A stretch of DNA of 30,360 nt, taken from IMG/VR virus record IMGVR_UViG_3300023180_000270, positions 1 to 30,360 of that record; one strand, 5' to 3'. The position numbers and the translations under genes are program-made. Origin of the DNA: a virus. Below are positions 1 to 8,131 of the stretch, in pieces. The first letter of the stretch is position 1; each line of letters opens with the position of its first letter. The notes below the pieces were generated by a model, which did no database searches, was not told the DNA's origin, and saw only the letters and a program-made list of their open reading frames with translations.

Positions 1-1480
1 CATCATAAAATTTTACAGTTGGATTTGTTGAGAAGTTAGAACCACTAATTGTAAATGTTGAACCAGCAGCACCAGTAAATGTTGTTGGTGTTACTGATGA
101 AACTAGTGGTGTAGCAGCTAGTGGTGTCCATGCTCCTTCTGAATATATTTCTAAAGCATCTGCATCAGTATTAAATCTCATCATTCCTTCTGCAGGGCTA
201 GAAGGTCTTTGTGCTGATGTTCCTGTTGGTAAACTAAAATATCCTGTAGAGTCTGTAGATGAATCAAATATTTCTGCTGATGCTATATCCCAAGCAGATC
301 CAGTCCAAATATATAATTTTCGAGTATTAGTAATATATGCAATATCACCTTGTTCATTATCTAGCAGTGGCAAATAATTTGCATAAGGATAAACTTTAAC
401 TGAAGACACTGCAGCTGTTCCATCTGCTGCTACAAGTGTAGCTGTACCCGCTACATCTTGAATTTTACGTTTAAAGTTTGGTGTTCTTTCAATATATGTT
501 GCCATATCTTGTGGCACAAATTTACTATTAGTAGCATCATATACTAAACACATCTGATCAACCATACTTGGGATTGGTCTTATTTCAACCGGTGTTGAAT
601 GACCGTCTTGTGTATGTTGTAAGTAGATGACATAGTTGCCGTCAGCATTTGTTTCAACTTCTAAATCTTTAACTTGAATAGTGCCTTGCATTACAGAATG
701 ATTACCACATTGATAATATAATGTATCTGGTGCATCATTTGGTACTACAATTGTAACTGTACCAGAGTCTGTTCGTGATCCTGTAACACCATTTGTATAT
801 TCATCAACATAAGAACCTGAAACAAATCCTGTTCCATTGTCAGTTGTTAAATAGAATGGATGGCCAGTCGCTGAAACATTAAATGTGTATGTACCACCAC
901 GATAGAATGGACCAATATCTGGATTATCGCCGTGCGCATTACCAGAAAATGTATATGCACCATTTCCATTATTTGTTACAGTGTATGAAATATTTGGAGC
1001 TGTTAGTGTAGGTAATGATATAAGTGATGGCACTTGAAATGATAAACGATCAACACCTGTAGTATCACCATTATTAATACTTGGGTGTGAATCAGTTGTT
1101 GTAGTTGTTGTAACCCAATTAACTAAGTTATCAGTACCAGCGCCTTCAAGCCATTTAAGATATAGCTCATGTGTTTGTGACATGCCAGAATGTGTTTCAA
1201 CCCCGGCATAATTGTTTATTGTATATGTACCTTGTTTATATAAAGGAATAGATGTTTGAGTTTCATTAGTAATTTCTACTCGAGAATATGGTAAAGATGA
1301 AGTTGTCCATGTCCATCTCCATACTGCGTTTTGTCCTGATGCAGTAACATTTGCCTGTATTTCTAAAACTTCAGGAGCAATTGTTAAATCAATTTTTGGT
1401 AATGCTGCACCACCGAGTTTAACACCTTCAGGTAAATCGGTAGTTGGATCAATGTTTGTGCCTTTAATTCGTGTTACCAT
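1..1480 (-). CDS. Partial fibre-like virion protein with cupredoxin-like and IPT/TIG-like domains
   Basis: The reading frame is open from ATG at 1480 to the left window edge: 493 codons, no stop, so the C-terminus is missing. The start is preceded by a good ribosome site (TAAGG, 7 bases upstream), 17 bases after the previous stop. Residues about 165-270 look like a cupredoxin: GHPFYL with H207, then YYQCGNHSVM with C258, H261 and M264. The spacing C-x2-H-x2-M is that of type 1 copper proteins such as amicyanin. Residues about 415-455 resemble common phage fibre segments (MMRFNTDADALEIYSEGAW). Residues 459-493 look like the start of an IPT/TIG immunoglobulin-like domain (FTISGSNF). It is the last gene seen after a run of fibre genes, so a tail fibre or tip role is inferred. 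Copper binding is a hypothesis from the ligand pattern; the fold could be kept without metal. Confidence 0.8.
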   Translation of the reverse strand, partial: MVTRIKGTNIDPTTDLPEGVKLGGAALPKIDLTIAPEVLEIQANVTASGQNAVWRWTWTTSSLPYSRVEITNETQTSIPLYKQGTYTINNYAGVETHSGMSQTHELYLKWLEGAGTDNLVNWVTTTTTTDSHPSINNGDTTGVDRLSFQVPSLISLPTLTAPNISYTVTNNGNGAYTFSGNAHGDNPDIGPFYRGGTYTFNVSATGHPFYLTTDNGTGFVSGSYVDEYTNGVTGSRTDSGTVTIVVPNDAPDTLYYQCGNHSVMQGTIQVKDLEVETNADGNYVIYLQHTQDGHSTPVEIRPIPSMVDQMCLVYDATNSKFVPQDMATYIERTPNFKRKIQDVAGTATLVAADGTAAVSSVKVYPYANYLPLLDNEQGDIAYITNTRKLYIWTGSAWDIASAEIFDSSTDSTGYFSLPTGTSAQRPSSPAEGMMRFNTDADALEIYSEGAWTPLAATPLVSSVTPTTFTGAAGSTFTISGSNFSTNPTVKFYD

Positions 1481-1497
1481 TGTTTACCTTACTAATA

Positions 1498-2727
1498 TTA
1501 ATTAAGTCTATTTTCTAATTCATTTACTTTTGCAGTTAACTCTTGAATAGATTTAACAAGAACTGGTATTAATTTACCATATGCAGCTTCGAGTTTTTCT
1601 GGGTTTGTATCATATACTAAACCTGGAATATCTACACCTGTAGTTTCTTGAACACTTTGTAAATCTTGAGCAATAAAACCAGTATCAGGTTCATTAACCT
1701 TAGCACCATCTCTCATATTCCATGTGAATTTAACAGGGCGTAATTCATTTACAAAATCTAATCCTGCAGGTAAATCTTCAATATCTGTTTTATCTCTTGC
1801 ATCAGATAAAGATGTAATAGAAGTTACTTGACAACGTAATGCAGATATTGAACTATTACCTAATGTAATTTCATTATTTACAGTATATACTGACATCGCA
1901 GCTTGGTAGCCAAGTACAATATTATTTACTCCTACTACTTGTGAACCCGTTCCTTGAGCTTGTCTTCCAATTACAACATTATTATCACCGTTGCAGGTTT
2001 TTAAAGCGTTAGTACCAATTGCAATGTTTCCATCACCTCCGTAACCTACCGACATAGCACTCATGCCTATAGCAATATTGTCAGTTTTAAAATTACTAGC
2101 TGCAAGAGCACTATTTCCTATCGCAATACTTCTAGTACCGGTTGTATTTGTTTGAAAAGCATTTTTGCCTATAGCAATATTATCTCCACCAGAAGTAATA
2201 GCATTACCAGCATTTGTTCCTGCAAGAAAACATTCATTTGCAGTCGTACGAGTGGTAGCAAAGTTAGTAAGATTAGAACTATAGAGGTTACCTGTACCGA
2301 TAGTCGCAAATTCTCCGCCTCCGCCACCAGAGACTGTAATATCCCCGGAACCTAATAGCGATGTACCATTAATGGTTTTTAAATTTGACCATGAAGCAGT
2401 ACTTCCATTTGTTGTAGCTACATAACCGGTTGAACCGGGTGATCCATTAAGATATAATTGTCCTACTATATCAACATTTAAAGTATTAACAGTTGACCAT
2501 CTTTTTGAAGATGTACCTAACTGATATGCATATGTTGAACTTGGAGCAACACTTCTATTAATTTCACCAAGAAATGCTTCTGTTACTAGTGGGTGACCAC
2601 CGTTTGTTGAACCGTCCATAACAACCAAAGTATTCTTGGTCGTATCCATGAAAAATTCACCGATAGCTCCTGCCTCAGAGGCTAGATTGGTTGTGGTATC
2701 TCTTCTGTGTTGTAATGTCTTTGCCAT
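1498..2727 (-). CDS. Tail fibre with YadA-like head repeats and C-terminal S74 self-cleaving chaperone
   Basis: This 409-residue protein has three recognisable parts. The N-terminus (HRRDTTTNLASEAGAIGEFF) resembles the attachment end of other fibres here. Residues about 181-295 hold seven degenerate repeats of the type N-I-A-I-G-x-x-A-L, like the head repeats of trimeric YadA/Hep-Hag adhesins. Residues about 305-409 match the Peptidase_S74 intramolecular chaperone found on endosialidases and many fibres. The SDARDK motif gives S308 and K313 with the five-residue spacing of the known Ser/Lys pair, so cleavage just before S308 is predicted, releasing a chaperone of about 100 residues. The C-terminal heptads (SIQELTAKVNELENRL) form a coiled coil typical of the released part. 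An exact late promoter core lies 28 bases upstream. Probably a trimeric receptor-binding fibre. Confidence 0.9.
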   Translation of the reverse strand: MAKTLQHRRDTTTNLASEAGAIGEFFMDTTKNTLVVMDGSTNGGHPLVTEAFLGEINRSVAPSSTYAYQLGTSSKRWSTVNTLNVDIVGQLYLNGSPGSTGYVATTNGSTASWSNLKTINGTSLLGSGDITVSGGGGGEFATIGTGNLYSSNLTNFATTRTTANECFLAGTNAGNAITSGGDNIAIGKNAFQTNTTGTRSIAIGNSALAASNFKTDNIAIGMSAMSVGYGGDGNIAIGTNALKTCNGDNNVVIGRQAQGTGSQVVGVNNIVLGYQAAMSVYTVNNEITLGNSSISALRCQVTSITSLSDARDKTDIEDLPAGLDFVNELRPVKFTWNMRDGAKVNEPDTGFIAQDLQSVQETTGVDIPGLVYDTNPEKLEAAYGKLIPVLVKSIQELTAKVNELENRLN

Positions 2728-2754
2728 TTTCTTTAACCTAAATTGATTATTATA

Positions 2755-2762
2755 TATTTATA
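2755..2762 (-). promoter_or_regulatory. T4-type late promoter core TATAAATA
   Basis: The coding strand reads TATAAATA, identical to the T4 late promoter -10 element. It ends 28 bases before the ATG at 2727, leaving room for a short leader with an AGG ribosome site. It lies in the short gap after the stop of the upstream fibre gene. It should drive the S74 fibre gene and the cupredoxin-containing gene behind it. Confidence 0.7.
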
Positions 2763-2768
2763 CTATTA

Positions 2769-4016
2769 TTAATTTAAATCTTCACTTCCAGAACCTGATC
2801 CTAAATCTTCAGATCCAGATAATGATTGCATATCACCAGATGAAGTTGGTGCTGTTCTTGCCACCAATAATGTTCTTACTAAATCAAATGTTGTATTAGT
2901 ATTTGCTGGTGTTGCTATTAGTTCTAATGTTGATCCATTTAATTGTGCACTCACTGTAAATAAACTTGCATTAGAATATATTGTTGCATATTCAGTAATG
3001 AATACATCAGTTCCATCATGATTTAATAATATTTCTGTTGAGTGTACATCTGAACCATTTACTGCTTGTAAAATATACTTAGCTGTTCTATATGTAGTAG
3101 CAGACCATGAATCAATAACCTGATTTGCTGTTGTTGTGGTTGTAGTAGCAGTATTTTCATCAATATTATTTGTAGTTAATATTGGTACTTGTGCACCAGT
3201 ACTTACGACTTCAACTGTATCAGTATTTAATACAGCATCAGTAAATGAAATGCTAATACCATCTGTTGCAGTAAAGTCATCACCATTAACTAATTTAATA
3301 CCATTTTGATATACTTCAACACTATTTGGATCATACAATAAAGTCTCACCATTATCATCTACACCTGATAGTGTAGATTCTGTTGATGTAATAGAAAATA
3401 CAAATCTTGTGTAATTAACATTGACTTGTGAAGCTGAACCGCTTGAAATAATACGAACATCAATATTATCATTTAATGCTGGAGCTGTTGCAAATGTAAG
3501 AGTATTTGCAGATAATGAATATTCTCCTGGATCTTGTACAACACCATTAAGAGAAACAATAGCATAACCATCATCAAGTGCACCACGTGTTAATGTAAAA
3601 TCTACTGTACTATTATCGCCAGTAAAAGTATCTGTAGTGACTGTAACACCATATGAATAATTTGTTCCAGAACCACCAGATTGATCTACAAATGAAAGAT
3701 TACCTGAACCGTCTGTAGTAATAACTTGTCCGTTAGTACCATCGGCTGTAGGAAGAGTGTAAAGGCTATCAATGGTCAAACCACCAACAGTAATCGAATT
3801 TGTTGTCGTACTACCGTTAGTTGTTACGTCATCAAGAGTTGAAGCTGTACTGAGCTGTGAACTCTCAAGAAAATATTTAATATTATTTGAAGAATCTTTG
3901 TAATAGAGTCGACCGTCTGCATAGTTAATTGCTATTTCACCATACTCGAGATCACTCGTAGTAGGTATACGACTCGCTACCGAAGATTTCTTCAGTAAGA
4001 CACGTGTGTTTGCCAT
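2769..4016 (-). CDS. Tail fibre protein with GELAIN-type N-terminus
   Basis: This is a 415-residue fibre-like protein rich in Thr, Ser, Asn and short beta-strand patterns. The N-terminus (VLLKKSSVASRIPTTSDL then YGEIAINYADGRLYYKD) is the common attachment type of marine phage fibres. Residues about 125-270 hold two similar beta domains (FTGDNSTVDFTLTRG and FVFSITSTESTLSG, each followed by NGV/NGI and a VQDP or VNGD turn). The section containing TAKYILQAV and VFITEYATIYSNA is a module seen in several marine phage fibres. The C-terminus carries a small tandem repeat (GSEDLGSGSGSEDL). A weak hairpin and a one-mismatch late promoter core lie upstream. Role in host binding is inferred from composition and context; no specific receptor can be named. 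Confidence 0.8.
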   Translation of the reverse strand: MANTRVLLKKSSVASRIPTTSDLEYGEIAINYADGRLYYKDSSNNIKYFLESSQLSTASTLDDVTTNGSTTTNSITVGGLTIDSLYTLPTADGTNGQVITTDGSGNLSFVDQSGGSGTNYSYGVTVTTDTFTGDNSTVDFTLTRGALDDGYAIVSLNGVVQDPGEYSLSANTLTFATAPALNDNIDVRIISSGSASQVNVNYTRFVFSITSTESTLSGVDDNGETLLYDPNSVEVYQNGIKLVNGDDFTATDGISISFTDAVLNTDTVEVVSTGAQVPILTTNNIDENTATTTTTTANQVIDSWSATTYRTAKYILQAVNGSDVHSTEILLNHDGTDVFITEYATIYSNASLFTVSAQLNGSTLELIATPANTNTTFDLVRTLLVARTAPTSSGDMQSLSGSEDLGSGSGSEDLN

Positions 4017-4044
4017 GTTCTATTTGCCTAAAAAGGTTTCAAAA

Positions 4045-4060
4045 AGGTATAAAAATACCT
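4045..4060 (-). terminator. Possible weak terminator hairpin between two fibre genes
   Basis: On the coding strand AGGTAT-TTTT-ATACCT forms a 6-bp stem with a four-base loop, followed directly by TTTTG. It sits 16 bases after the stop of the 721-residue fibre gene and 28 bases before the next start. The stem is short and AT-rich, so termination would be partial at best. It could instead be a leader hairpin. Confidence 0.35.
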
Positions 4061-4069
4061 ATTTAATTC

Positions 4070-4077
4070 TATTTATT
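4070..4077 (-). promoter_or_regulatory. Possible variant late promoter core AATAAATA
   Basis: The coding strand reads AATAAATA, one mismatch from TATAAATA. It overlaps the stop codon of the upstream fibre gene, 53 bases before the ATG at 4016. Placement fits the pattern of the four exact copies, but AT-rich DNA yields such near-matches by chance. Confidence 0.3.
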
Positions 4078-6241
4078 AATATGTACCGCCGTCAACGTCA
4101 CCCCAAATAGGCACGCCAGAAGCATTAATTTGTAATACTTTACCTTCAGTACTTGCTGCTAATGTAGTTAATGTATTAGAAGCTGAAGCATATAAAAGAT
4201 CACCAGTATTATAACTATTTACACCGGTACCACCGTATGTTTCATCAATAACTGTAGCATTCCAAGTACCAGTAGTAATTGTACCAAGAGTTGTGATTGA
4301 TGTTTGACCGACATATGTAGATGCAATATCAATATCATCAGCATTAACTGTAATACGATTTGCTGTACCAACAATATCAATAACACCGTTAGAGAATGTT
4401 GTACCGGCACCAGCAATTGTTGATGCAACTTGTAATTCATCAGAAGATATTGCTAAACCAGAATTTGTAGCAAGGTTAATATCAAATTCTGTACCAGTTA
4501 ATGTTAAACCTGCACCAGCAGTATATGTACCAGCACCAGAGAATTGTTGCCATGTAATATCATCAGTACCTACATCGAATGCACCTGGATCATCAACAAG
4601 AGCAACCCAACCTGTACCACCGTAAGTTGTACCTTCTTGTACAAATACGTATGCTGATGGAATTTCAGAAGCTTCATCACAGTATCCGCATCGTGTTAAG
4701 ATCCAATCTGTAGAAGCATCACCAACTTGTGATACATAGTAACGACCATTTTCGTAAGCATTTGTTTGGTCTTTAACTAAAACACCATCATATTGGGCTG
4801 TTAAACTAACACCATCAATAACAAGTGTAGCTGATGGACCAAGATTTAATGTGGCTCCAACACCTAAAGTACCATTACTGTATGTTGCTGTTAAGTTAGC
4901 AGTTGTTGCAGCTCTTACTGCAGGTTTTGCTGAGATACCTTGTGCTACATCATCAACATATCGTTTGTTAGCAGCATCTGTATCATTAATAGGATCAGCA
5001 ACATCTTGAATATTTGCGTTATTAACTGAAACATGAGAACCAGATTGTGGGTTAATTGATACACCACCGGATGTAGCTGATAGTTCATTACCATCTAATC
5101 TTAAGTTATCTACATCTAATTGTAATAGACCAGCAAGAACTGTTGTTGTACCACCAAGAGATACTGTTGTTGAACCAACTGTAACTGTATTATTTTCTAA
5201 CTGCGCATTACCGATACCAGCAGTTTTAATTGTAACAACACCGCCAGTAACTGCAAAGTCTCCTGAATCAAAAGATGCTACACCTTTATTTGTTGTAGAA
5301 GCATCTTCACCAGAAACTGTAATCTGATTATTTGTAACTGCAACATCAATACCTTCACCACCAGCAATTGTCAATGTATCATTGAGTAAGTCAACAGTAT
5401 CTGTACCAGTATCGCCAGCGATACTTAATTGTGTTGCAACTGAAACTGTAGAAGCAGCAGTTAATCGACCTTGAGCATCAACAGTAAATGTAGGGATAGC
5501 TGTTTGTGAACCATAAGAGCCTGCTGTAACACCAGTATTTGTAAGGGATAAATCAATACCGTCGCCAGCGTCGTCATATGAAACTGAGATACCTGAATGT
5601 GTACCGTTTGTAGTTAATGCTAAACCAATGATGTCTTCAATACGTTCATCATTTAATACAACATTACCTGAAGTAACAGTAAAGTCTGTACTATCAAAAG
5701 ATGCTACACCTCGATTAGATGTTGTAGCAACTTCAGCAGCTACAGTGTAAGTACCAGCAGTATCATCATATGTAAGATCAATTCCTTCACCTTCTTGTAA
5801 GGTTAAGTTAACTGAGTCTTGAATGTATTCTGTAATTGAAGTAGATGAATCACCAATATAAAGGTTTGAAATGATCGTTTTACCAGAACCAGCTGGTGTA
5901 ATATTGATATCACCGTTAGTATTTGTAGATGTAAGATCATTGCCATTTAATGTTAAGTTATCAACATTTAATACATCAATCTTATTATTTGAGTCTGTAA
6001 TTAATGCAGAATCTGCAGTTAGAACACCATGAGTGTGATCTAACATATCGGTGAAATACTTACCACCGATAACTATATGGTTAGCGGCGTTACCTGCTGT
6101 TTCAGTACCAAAACCAATATATAACCGATCACCGCCGTTTGATCCGTTATCAGCTAACGCAGAATAAGCTAATTCACCTGCTCCTAGCGTATTAGGATTT
6201 CCTGAAACCCCTGATCGTTTAATTCTTATGATTGATGCCAT
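4076..6241 (-). CDS. Long tail fibre protein with internal repeats
   Basis: This 721-residue protein has typical phage fibre composition. The N-terminus (IIRIKRSGVSGNPNTLGAGE then LAYSALADNG) is of the attachment type shared with neighbouring fibres. A repeated unit containing N-R/K-GVASFDS-x-DF-x-VT occurs at about residues 176-196 and 318-338, each preceded by a GEGID segment. Residues about 410-435 carry INDTDAANKRYVDD, a motif seen before shaft segments in many fibres. Residues about 440-570 match a widespread module (VLVKDQTNAYENGRYYV). This copy has an unusual CGYC at 518-521. The C-terminal part ends with GTWNATVIDETYGGTG, also common in fibres. The start has a good ribosome site (AAGGGA, 9 bases upstream). 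Most likely a trimeric distal fibre component; the partner is unknown. Confidence 0.85.
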   Translation of the reverse strand: MASIIRIKRSGVSGNPNTLGAGELAYSALADNGSNGGDRLYIGFGTETAGNAANHIVIGGKYFTDMLDHTHGVLTADSALITDSNNKIDVLNVDNLTLNGNDLTSTNTNGDINITPAGSGKTIISNLYIGDSSTSITEYIQDSVNLTLQEGEGIDLTYDDTAGTYTVAAEVATTSNRGVASFDSTDFTVTSGNVVLNDERIEDIIGLALTTNGTHSGISVSYDDAGDGIDLSLTNTGVTAGSYGSQTAIPTFTVDAQGRLTAASTVSVATQLSIAGDTGTDTVDLLNDTLTIAGGEGIDVAVTNNQITVSGEDASTTNKGVASFDSGDFAVTGGVVTIKTAGIGNAQLENNTVTVGSTTVSLGGTTTVLAGLLQLDVDNLRLDGNELSATSGGVSINPQSGSHVSVNNANIQDVADPINDTDAANKRYVDDVAQGISAKPAVRAATTANLTATYSNGTLGVGATLNLGPSATLVIDGVSLTAQYDGVLVKDQTNAYENGRYYVSQVGDASTDWILTRCGYCDEASEIPSAYVFVQEGTTYGGTGWVALVDDPGAFDVGTDDITWQQFSGAGTYTAGAGLTLTGTEFDINLATNSGLAISSDELQVASTIAGAGTTFSNGVIDIVGTANRITVNADDIDIASTYVGQTSITTLGTITTGTWNATVIDETYGGTGVNSYNTGDLLYASASNTLTTLAASTEGKVLQINASGVPIWGDVDGGTY

Positions 6242-6256
6242 CTTTTAATCCCTTAT

Positions 6257-6487
6257 TTAAAATTCGCCCGCTTCTACTTCTTGTTTTTCTAGTAGTTTAC
6301 TTGCAACCCATTTTGAAGATAATGTACTATATATTAGTAAAGATCCATCTTGTAAACCGTTTGTTATTGTATCTACGTTCGGAATATCTTCTACATTACC
6401 GGTAGTTGAAGATAGGCCTTGCTCGCCTACAGTAGTCACTGTCGTACTGTCTTCTTGTTCAACCGTTACGTAAATATCGTCTGCCAT
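6257..6487 (-). CDS. Small fibre-associated virion protein
   Basis: This 76-residue acidic protein lacks a signal peptide or membrane segment. The C-terminal half (NGLQDGSLLIYSTLSSKWVA then LLEKQEVEAGEF) matches a pattern I know from small proteins in marine T4-like fibre clusters, where D/N-G-S-x-L-x-Y-x-x-x-x-x-K-W/F-V is conserved. The sequence before it (TTVTTVGEQG) resembles the start of a collagen-like segment without any Gly-X-Y repeats. It begins 4 bases after the preceding 111-residue gene and is followed by the large fibre gene, so the three probably form one unit. Function is not established; an adaptor or tip role is inferred from position. Confidence 0.7.
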   Translation of the reverse strand: MADDIYVTVEQEDSTTVTTVGEQGLSSTTGNVEDIPNVDTITNGLQDGSLLIYSTLSSKWVASKLLEKQEVEAGEF

Positions 6488-6491
6488 AGTT

Positions 6492-6827
6492 TTATATCTG
6501 TGTTATTTCTGGTGTAACGATTATTATACCTTCAAGCACTCTTCGTTTTTCACCGATTGCTGATGTAATTTCTACATCATATAAGTATCTACCAGGTTTT
6601 ATTGCACTCGTTTGTGCTGCTGTTAATAACAATCTTATTTTTCCTGCAACTTCTGAATAAACTGTTGCTGTAAAATCATAAGCTGTTGACGATGCATAAG
6701 ATTTTCTTATTTGAGACTTAACTGTATAGCCTGTTAAGTTTAGAGGATCACCATTACTTTGATTTGCTGTAACAATGATACTATAATCTGCTCCCGCATC
6801 TATGTATAAGTTTGTTATCGTTGCCAT
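6492..6827 (-). CDS. Small beta-sandwich virion protein (BppU N-terminus-like)
   Basis: This 111-residue protein is predicted to be almost entirely beta strand: YIDAGADYSIIVTANQSNGD, LTGYTVKSQIRKS, GKIRLLLTAAQTSAI, GRYLYDVEIT, VLEGIIIVTPEITQ. The alternation of strands, the A-Q-T-S-A-I-x-x-G-R-Y-x-Y-D-V core and the final V-x-P-E-I-T resemble baseplate-attached N-terminal domains of the BppU type and small proteins common in marine myovirus fibre clusters. An exact TATAAATA late promoter core stands 18 bases upstream of the ATG, making this the first gene of a transcription unit with the 76-residue protein and the 721-residue fibre. Inferred to be a connector between baseplate and fibre; not demonstrated. 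Confidence 0.7.
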   Translation of the reverse strand: MATITNLYIDAGADYSIIVTANQSNGDPLNLTGYTVKSQIRKSYASSTAYDFTATVYSEVAGKIRLLLTAAQTSAIKPGRYLYDVEITSAIGEKRRVLEGIIIVTPEITQI

Positions 6828-6844
6828 TTACTTATTCTTTATAT

Positions 6845-6852
6845 TATTTATA
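6845..6852 (-). promoter_or_regulatory. T4-type late promoter core TATAAATA
   Basis: Exact TATAAATA on the coding strand, ending 18 bases before the ATG at 6827 and lying in the gap after the collar-domain fibre gene (stop at 6870). Position and match to the T4 late consensus support a promoter for the 111-residue, 76-residue and 721-residue gene set. Confidence 0.7.
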
Positions 6853-6869
6853 AAAGTTAATTATCGTAA

Positions 6870-8120
6870 TTACAGTTTCATAATATAAGCTAATGCATAA
6901 TATGGTGGTAAATTAGCATTAGTAACACTAGAACCTGTAGTAGATACTGATGCTGAATCAATTTTACCGTTAAGTCTAATACCTCTGTTTCCACCATCAT
7001 CACGACCTGTAGTCATATAGCCAGACCATGAACCTGATGAACTATATGGAATTGTTCTTAAACTACTAAATGATTGTGATGTTGCTTGTTGCATTTGATC
7101 AATATATTTATCGTCATATGTGTGAGAGTGGCTTGGAACAATAGCATTTGCACTACCACCTGTTGCACCAACTGCATATGTATTTCCTGCACCAACTACA
7201 AATTTATCTTCTAAATTAGGTGTTCCATTTGTGCCGTCACATAGAGCCCATCCACTTGGAATATTTGCTACTGATCCAGACCATAGTATAATTCCACCAC
7301 TAGGAATTGTATATGGATTAACTTCATCTATTGCATCTTGAACATTAGTACTTGTAAGTGTTCCTGTTGGAGAGTATGATACTTCAGATGCTGCTGTGTC
7401 ATATTCAATATATCCATCAACTTCAGCTAATACAACTGTTCCAGCTGATACACCTGTTAATAAAGTAAATGATGTTGTAGATGTTTCTGTATATTCACTA
7501 TCAAACTGTCTAACACCATCAATATAAACTCTTAATTGATTAGCACCCGCAACGTAAGTTGGTGCTGTAAATAATGTTTGTCCTGCTGTTGCAGTTGTAA
7601 TAACTCTTGTAGAATCAACACGTGTTCCGGCTGTTGTTACATTACCAGTCTGTGCTCCCCAAAAGTATGAACCTGCACCAGATGTTTTAAGAACATAGCC
7701 TGCTTGTTCACCAGCTGGTAAAAGATTATCTAATGCAGTTGTTACATTATTAGCTCCAGTACCGCCTTTAGTTATTGATAAAATGCTTGTAATATCAGAA
7801 GATGTTCCTGAAACATTACCAGTAACATCACCTGTTAAATCACCAATAAATGAATTAGAAGTAATAGACCCTGCAGAATCTCGTACTACAATAGAATTAG
7901 CTGTAGATGATGTAGATGGACTTAAACCATCAAGTAAATCAGCATCTAAACCAGAAGAGGCACCATCGACAGTTTTTAATTTTGTAAGGATATCTGATGC
8001 AGTATAAGATGTTATGTCTAACTTTGTTCCTAATTCAGTATTAACATTAGAAAAGTTATCATCCATCTCAGTGATGGTTAATGGTGATCCTTTTAAACTT
8101 CTGAGTGTAATTGATGCCAT
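6870..8120 (-). CDS. Tail fibre protein with phage tail collar domain
   Basis: This is a 416-residue fibre. The N-terminal segment (SPLTITEMDDNFSNVNTEL) is an attachment motif shared with two other fibres here. Residues about 52-66 hold GLDADLLDG, frequent in phage fibres. Residues about 272-310 match the tail collar domain: PSGGIILWSGSVANIPSGWA then LCDGTNGTPNLEDKFVVGAG. It is followed by VPSHSHT, a His-x-His motif (H331, H333) like those that coordinate metal along the axis of T4 gp12 and gp37 trimers. The C-terminus NLPPYYALAYIMKL is the usual end of collar-type fibres. An AAAGG ribosome site lies about 10 bases before the ATG. It is probably a trimeric short-fibre-like receptor-binding protein, analogous to T4 gp12; homology to gp12 over the full length is not claimed. 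Confidence 0.88.
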   Translation of the reverse strand: MASITLRSLKGSPLTITEMDDNFSNVNTELGTKLDITSYTASDILTKLKTVDGASSGLDADLLDGLSPSTSSTANSIVVRDSAGSITSNSFIGDLTGDVTGNVSGTSSDITSILSITKGGTGANNVTTALDNLLPAGEQAGYVLKTSGAGSYFWGAQTGNVTTAGTRVDSTRVITTATAGQTLFTAPTYVAGANQLRVYIDGVRQFDSEYTETSTTSFTLLTGVSAGTVVLAEVDGYIEYDTAASEVSYSPTGTLTSTNVQDAIDEVNPYTIPSGGIILWSGSVANIPSGWALCDGTNGTPNLEDKFVVGAGNTYAVGATGGSANAIVPSHSHTYDDKYIDQMQQATSQSFSSLRTIPYSSSGSWSGYMTTGRDDGGNRGIRLNGKIDSASVSTTGSSVTNANLPPYYALAYIMKL

Positions 8121-8131
8121 TTATCTTACCT

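Noticed and set aside
2152-2355. Plus-strand open frame inside the S74 fibre gene
   Set aside because: It is antisense to a gene with clear head repeats; Ser/Ile/Arg-rich shadow with no family features.
6853-6870. TAATTA-CGA-TAATTA as a terminator after the collar fibre
   Set aside because: The stem is only A-T pairs and is not followed by a proper U run; unlikely to terminate.
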